Origin: Chondrosia reniformis
Lineage: Eukaryota > Porifera > Demospongiae > Chondrillida > Chondrillidae
NCBI GenBank assembly: GCA_947172415.1
Contig: OX359190.1
Coordinates: 1,054,001 to 1,118,000 of the forward strand
Direction of reading: 5' to 3'
DNA: 64,000 bases
The notes under the pieces are model-generated. The model had not been told where the DNA came from and did no database searches. It saw only the letters and a program-made list of their open reading frames with translations. Within the stretch, counting starts at the first letter, position 1. Every line of letters begins with the position of its first letter. Below, one piece after another: positions 60,101 through 64,000 of the stretch. The translations under genes were made by a program, and so were the position numbers.

Positions 60101-61659
60101 ATTAGATGAGTCAAAGGGTCTCTGTACAATTGATAACACCCACCCTGTTTCCCATTATGATAAAATTTAACTCTTTATCCTCATAATATGTGTAAATAAT
60201 TCTTTTCTCACACCTTGATAATTTACTAGTAAGCTATGAGATCCGGAGCCAAAGGTGGTACAAGAGTACGTATATCTGGTGGAGTACATTTATAAAATGA
60301 GGGTGACTGCTTCACAGTTAAAAGGGAAATATTCATTTATTTATTTCACATCCTGAATAACATGATGATGATGCAATGTGATCTAGATTTACTTTGTCTC
60401 TTCTAGTTCCAATTCCAAATCTTTAATTTTAGATTGGGTTTCTTTCCATTCCTTACGCTGAGGCCTGTAAAACACAATTTCATGTAAAACTATGTAAAAT
60501 GTATCATATTGTTCTTGTTGATTGGATGGTAAATTGTTATAAAATGAGAGAATCAAAACCATATATAGACAGCTGTTTCGTCTAATTGGGACTGATCAGT
60601 AGATTGCATATTATGATAAAGATTACAGAGTTTAACTGTCATAAAGTATTTGTCAGTTGAAGTAACACTTCAATGTGTACTTGTGTACATACAACTATAT
60701 CACACAATAATAATAAAATAAAAAATATACGCACATTACAAGGCTGCATGCAGGACTTGGGGCCAGGGCAAAATGAAATTTTTCAAAATTTAGGGTGGCA
60801 ATGGTATGAGGGTGTCAAAGCAGTTTATTTTAACTTTCCAAAAGTCTAGGGAGGAGGGCAAAATCAATCCTAGCCCCTCTATGCAGCCCTGCATTACAAT
60901 ATTATCAGGTGTTACAAAACAACTTACCTGTTCTGTAGGTCAAGCTTTAATTTTGCATTAGAATATTCCAGCTCAGCAATTCTGCTCCTTATGGCTTGCA
61001 CTACTGAATCCTACACATAAGAATTGACATCAAACACCAAACACTTCACAAACAACTTGTTAGGGAAGCTACACGTATGTACATACAGAGCTGCTGTGAT
61101 AGTTGGAATTGGTGTGTTTCCTAGGCAACCATAGAGGTGGGATTAAAAAGCTACAAAAATGTAACTCTAAATTTGATATGGAATTTGGAACAGAAAAAAT
61201 ACTCAAAGTTTGACTGATCACCTTCATTAACACTTACATCAACAGGGTTATACTCTTCTCCACGTTGCCTTATACATGGTCTCTCTTTTTGTAAAGATTC
61301 ACATAAAATTTCCAGCTTATTCGCCTTCTCTACCAGTTGCTCAATCTCTGCGTCTTTCTGGCGTATTTTATCAAGTAAGGATGCATTACCAGTGCTGATA
61401 TCGTCAAGAAGGCACAGCACAGTCGCACGCAGTGAGGTAGCCGCCAAACTGTCCAAAACGGTAGCATCTGTATTCAGAGACATTACAAGCGCGGTTCATA
61501 CTTCATTGGACTCGCTACACAATAAATACACAAAACACTTGCAGTCAGTCTACCTTCTGAAGGAAGGTTATTCAGGTCGACTGGTTTGATCTTCACTGCA
61601 CTGTAGCCAGCTTCCTCTAATCGATGATTGACAACGGACCAGTGGTCGCACTTATCCAT
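54123..61659 (-). CDS. CEP70: CEP70 homologue (centrosomal protein of 70 kDa)
   Basis: Ten exons with matching phases: 61554-61659, 61238-61467, 60928-61010, 60393-60464, 59537-59690, 58538-58702, 58022-58141, 55283-55442, 54746-54857, 54123-54267; about 448 residues, shorter than human CEP70 (about 600). The start [14 protein letters not shown] matches the human ESINVLLMMHGLKPL region. Coiled coil follows ([37 protein letters not shown]). The C-terminal half has [20 protein letters not shown] and [16 protein letters not shown], very close to the conserved human [19 protein letters not shown] region, and ends in a helical [10 protein letters not shown] segment. Known: CEP70 sits at centrosomes, binds gamma-tubulin and supports microtubule organisation and cilia. 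An X-box-like site lies in intron 2. Confidence 0.85.
54590..54730 (-). repeat. dispersed short repeat, copy 3
   Basis: Reverse orientation relative to 10240-10360 (TTGTATCCTCATCCAAAGCT, CCCTATAGGCCTTTATTC). It lies in the last intron of CEP70. Confidence 0.5.
55443..58021 (-). other. large CEP70 intron with dispersed repeat copies
   Basis: The longest intron here (2.6 kb). It holds the 42-base repeat, dispersed repeat copies at about 55985-56110 (reverse) and 56970-57065 (forward), and two relatives of GACAAAGACTCCCAGGATC at about 55915 and 56619. It is otherwise very AT-rich with ACGT runs. No exon with supported splice sites is seen; a missing CEP70 exon cannot be excluded, since the gene is shorter than its human counterpart. 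Confidence 0.5.
55478..55690. repeat. 42-base tandem repeat in a CEP70 intron (about 5 copies)
   Basis: Unit: CAGCCCTGGCTTAATATTTA then AGAACAACAATTCTCTGTAGAA. It lies just upstream (on the coding strand) of the exon at 55283-55442. Because 42 is a multiple of 3, the minus strand reads as [13 protein letters not shown] repeats; these are intronic. Confidence 0.85.
57945..58022. repeat. purine-rich array at a CEP70 5' splice site
   Basis: On the coding strand the exon at 58022-58141 ends GGAAG and the intron continues GTAGGAGGGAGGTGGGAGG for about 75 bases. The array offers several GGTAGG look-alike donors and many short G runs that could form a G-quadruplex. Confidence 0.6.
58725..59530. repeat. 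GGAT-based minisatellite in a CEP70 intron (about 800 bases)
   Basis: Almost pure GGAT, GAGT and GGGT tetranucleotides fill the intron between CEP70 exons 59537-59690 and 58538-58702. Both strands stay open for hundreds of codons (His-Pro-Ser-Ile one way, Trp-Met-Asp-Gly the other), which is an artefact. Confidence 0.95.
59684..59955. repeat. 47-base tandem repeat that copies a splice acceptor (6 copies)
   Basis: Six units directly upstream of the CEP70 exon beginning at 59690. Each unit carries CTCACTAATGTAG then AGTGAAG on the coding strand, so the true acceptor is repeated at 47-base spacing. Matches the array at 24918-25140. Confidence 0.85.
61116..61129 (+). promoter_or_regulatory. X-box-like RFX site in CEP70 intron 2
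   Basis: GTTTCCTAGGCAAC, identical to the site at 26051-26064. RFX factors bind such imperfect palindromes at ciliary and centrosomal genes. It lies about 530 bases inside the gene, so it would act as an intronic element. Confidence 0.4.
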
Positions 61660-62233
61660 TTTATGTTCTACAACTACGTTGAGACATCTCTTTCAACTGG
61701 ACCCCTCGCCACCATATTTACAAACTATATATTTTCGCCTCTCTATAGATAAGCGATAACACAAGTGTTACATCAAGACCTTAAACTGGCTGAATGGAGA
61801 GTTTCTGTGTGTATAATATTATACATACATTAATCAAGGACATTGATTAGTACTTTTTATTATTTTATAATCAAGTGCACCATGTGCAAAATACTTCCAT
61901 GCATCACTAAACCAAAAGTTTCAAAAAGAAAAAGAAAACCTTGTTAAATAAATTGTAGTTCTCAGAAAATACATTTACAAATGCCTTGAATTATCGATGC
62001 AAAGTTGTCCAATTCTCAGACCGTTGATTGAACTTAAATCGTGATTGTGACGTCAGCTCTTTACCAGAATCATGATCGATTGAAAGCCATTTTATTATAT
62101 AAAATATTGCAAAAATGTTTATTTACATATAATACATTATAAAAATATACATAACTAATGTACTAAATAAATAGTACCTAAACTAAAGAGTTAATTATAA
62201 ATGAAAAACAAGTGAAAGTTGCTTGTCCTCTTG

Positions 62234-62665
62234 CTATTGCAGTTTCTGGAGAATCTCTTCGTGTACCGGATACTTTACAGATGTATCTTGAAGCACTTTA
62301 CAAAACAGCCTCAATGTCTCCTCTGTACCAGTACTCAGGAGGTGATGGAGAAAGATTACATTGGATTCTTCTCTGCTCTTTGCTGCTTTGATTTCATCAT
62401 ACACCTTGTCTGTAATTAGTGGCTTTCCACCCACTCCCTGGTACAGTTCATTGACTATGTTACCAGTGGCGAGGTTTTCAACAAGGTAAACCCAGTGTTT
62501 GGCCCGTAAGGTCTGCTTCCAACTGCCTCCTTCACCATCACACTCTCCCGAGTTGGCAGATGGTGTTGGCTGTCCAACAACTTCAGGTCCTCCAGTACAG
62601 GTAGTCTGGTCTTTATAGAGAAGGAACTGGTCTCCATCAAATTTCACTTTACCAGCCACACTCAA
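62234..62665 (-). pseudogene. R5: lone CARD-like exon of the R family
   Basis: It matches the last exon of R1, R2 and R4 (LSVAGKVKFDGDQFLLYKDQ, then WKQTLRAKHW), with its acceptor kept. An extra TAGCAA after KLQ introduces an early stop at 62234, removing the usual EDKQLSLVF end. Upstream, similarity to R1 continues to about 62830 and then ends just where the Roc exon should begin. No Roc or kelch exon is present. Confidence 0.75.
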
Positions 62666-63840
62666 CTATACAGAAGATATAAAAATCAATAAATGACTTG
62701 TGTCCAAAGAATAACAATAATAACATATTAAATAGAGTCAGTAGCAGCAAGATTAGAATGTAAATATACAGTCAATAAATGTTACATTACATTTGTGATA
62801 ATATCTATTTGTTGAATACATAATATTAAGGGAAAATTAAGTTTTTATGTATAGTCAATAAAAGCCATGCAAGCATAGTTACAATAGTTAGATTGAAGGC
62901 AGGACTCATGACCTGCAGTCATTATTGGCAAGTGTAAATGAGGAGTTTGAATTTGTGGATTTGTGGATTTACACTAATTAGTACACCAATTATTAAGACA
63001 TTATATGTGGATTCAAATTAAAACATTATGTGGATTCAAATCTACTTTTAACTTGACTTTGCTTCCATTCCTTTTAGAACACCTGCTATTATGAGACCAG
63101 AATGGCCTCATCTCTGCCAGTCCATGTCTTCCATAGTGCACAGAGCAGTGCCAGTTTGACTGTGAATAGGGCGTGCTTCTATTAGAACACTAACAATGTG
63201 AAGGACTTCTACACACTAACAATACGAGCCATCAAGTATAACATTTATAATATTCCTGCTTTTCAAGTTGAACACAATATATACAAACTCATGCTTGCGC
63301 AGTTCACGTCAGTGAATCCTCTCTAGACACAGTTTGTTGTCCTAACACATAATACCTTTAATTGAAATATGATTGCACCTTATTATGTAAGAATAATTGA
63401 CACAGTATATACAAAACCTACCAAACAGTATACCTTACAACCTAAATCTACAAGGATTATTAATCCAGCTAGTACATACAGCTATACGTATGTCAGAGAA
63501 TACAGGAGTTCTGTTTGGGTGCACTCCAAGTGAATATGGATAATTACAGTTTTTCACAAGCCACTTCTGTGGTGGTTATAGCTGTATAATCTTTCATAAT
63601 CACCATATTGTTTTGATATGTACATTACAACACTGGCCATTTCTACTTCTAACTTAATCTTTAAATGTCTTTTTAAATATGAATTAAAAATTATTAACCT
63701 TAACTATTGTTCCACTTTGAGAGTTTTAAAACATTAAATTTACAAATAATACACGTACGTACGTAGGTACATGTAATGTACAAAATACGAAATACTAAAG
63801 AGTTGTTAAGTTATAAAAGTCTATAAATGGAAAAATAAGT
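62666..63840. other. spacer between R5 and R6
   Basis: AT-rich sequence that, beyond about 62830, does not resemble the flanks of R1-R4. No supported coding region, repeat array or RNA gene is seen. An ACGT run lies near 63755. Confidence 0.4.
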
Positions 63841-63847
63841 TAAATGG

Positions 63848-64000
63848 TGAAATCCTCTTTCAGTTTCTCAAGAATCTCTTCATGAATGGGATAGTCATCT
63901 GATGTCTGCTGGAGTACTCTACCAAACAGATACAAGCTCTCCACTGTACCAGTGGTCAACAGGTGGAGAAGGAAGATCGTGTTTGCCTCCATTATGCTTT
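63848..64000 (-). CDS. R6: 3' end of another R-family gene (CARD-like end), cut by the window
   Basis: The minus strand reads MEANTIFLLHLLTTGTVESL, then FGRVLQQTSDDYPIHEE and KLKEDFTI, with a stop at about 63848. It is closest to the R3 CARD-like end (KEANTIFMRHLLTAGTV; DDYGVHEEILEKLKEDF). The rest lies beyond the right edge, so its upstream domains are unknown. It shows that the cluster continues. Confidence 0.7.

Overview
The window looks like nuclear DNA of an animal. It has short AT-rich introns with GT..AG borders, a semaphorin (Sema + PSI + transmembrane + cytoplasmic tail), a centrosomal CEP70 homologue, and receptor-like genes carrying kelch, Roc-COR GTPase and CARD-like modules. Compact introns and large families of Roc and death-fold genes would fit a demosponge such as Amphimedon, but the species is an inference. 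I see nothing bacterial or viral, no rRNA or tRNA, and no CRISPR. All well-supported genes are on the minus strand. Exon borders below were placed by eye from splice signals, reading-frame phase and comparison between copies.

Layout, left to right. (1) 1-1288: flank with stray semaphorin exons. (2) R1, 1289-7218: intact kelch-Roc-COR-CARD gene. (3) SemaA, 8124-14914: semaphorin gene. (4) R2, 16787-22249: second kelch-Roc-COR-CARD gene that has lost its first exon and promoter. (5) SemaC, about 22760-23820: two-exon remnant of a semaphorin. (6) 24219-26594: duplicated 5' half of CEP70. (7) R3, 27136-33017: the most divergent kelch-Roc-COR-CARD gene. (8) SemaB, 34660-41748: second full semaphorin. 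(9) R4, 43627-49569: fourth kelch-Roc-COR-CARD gene, with a one-base frameshift. (10) SemaD, 50881-53400: decayed semaphorin. (11) CEP70, 54123-61659: apparently complete. (12) 62234-62665: lone CARD exon. (13) 63848-64000: start of another gene of the family, running off the window.

The block SemaA + R2 and the block SemaB + R4 are paralogous along their whole length, offset by about 26.6 kb. The cluster therefore grew by segmental duplication and then broke up through deletions, minisatellite changes and insertions.

The most interesting content is the R family. Each member joins a six-blade kelch propeller (one exon) to a Roc-COR GTPase (one exon) and a C-terminal CARD-like domain. Between the four copies most of the propeller is nearly identical, but two to four residues change completely at the same place in every blade, just before the conserved strand. 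This is the face that binds ligand in Keap1. It looks like a small multigene family of intracellular sensors (kelch = recognition, Roc-COR = switch, CARD = signalling output) under diversifying pressure. That function is inference; the localisation of the variation is visible in the sequence.
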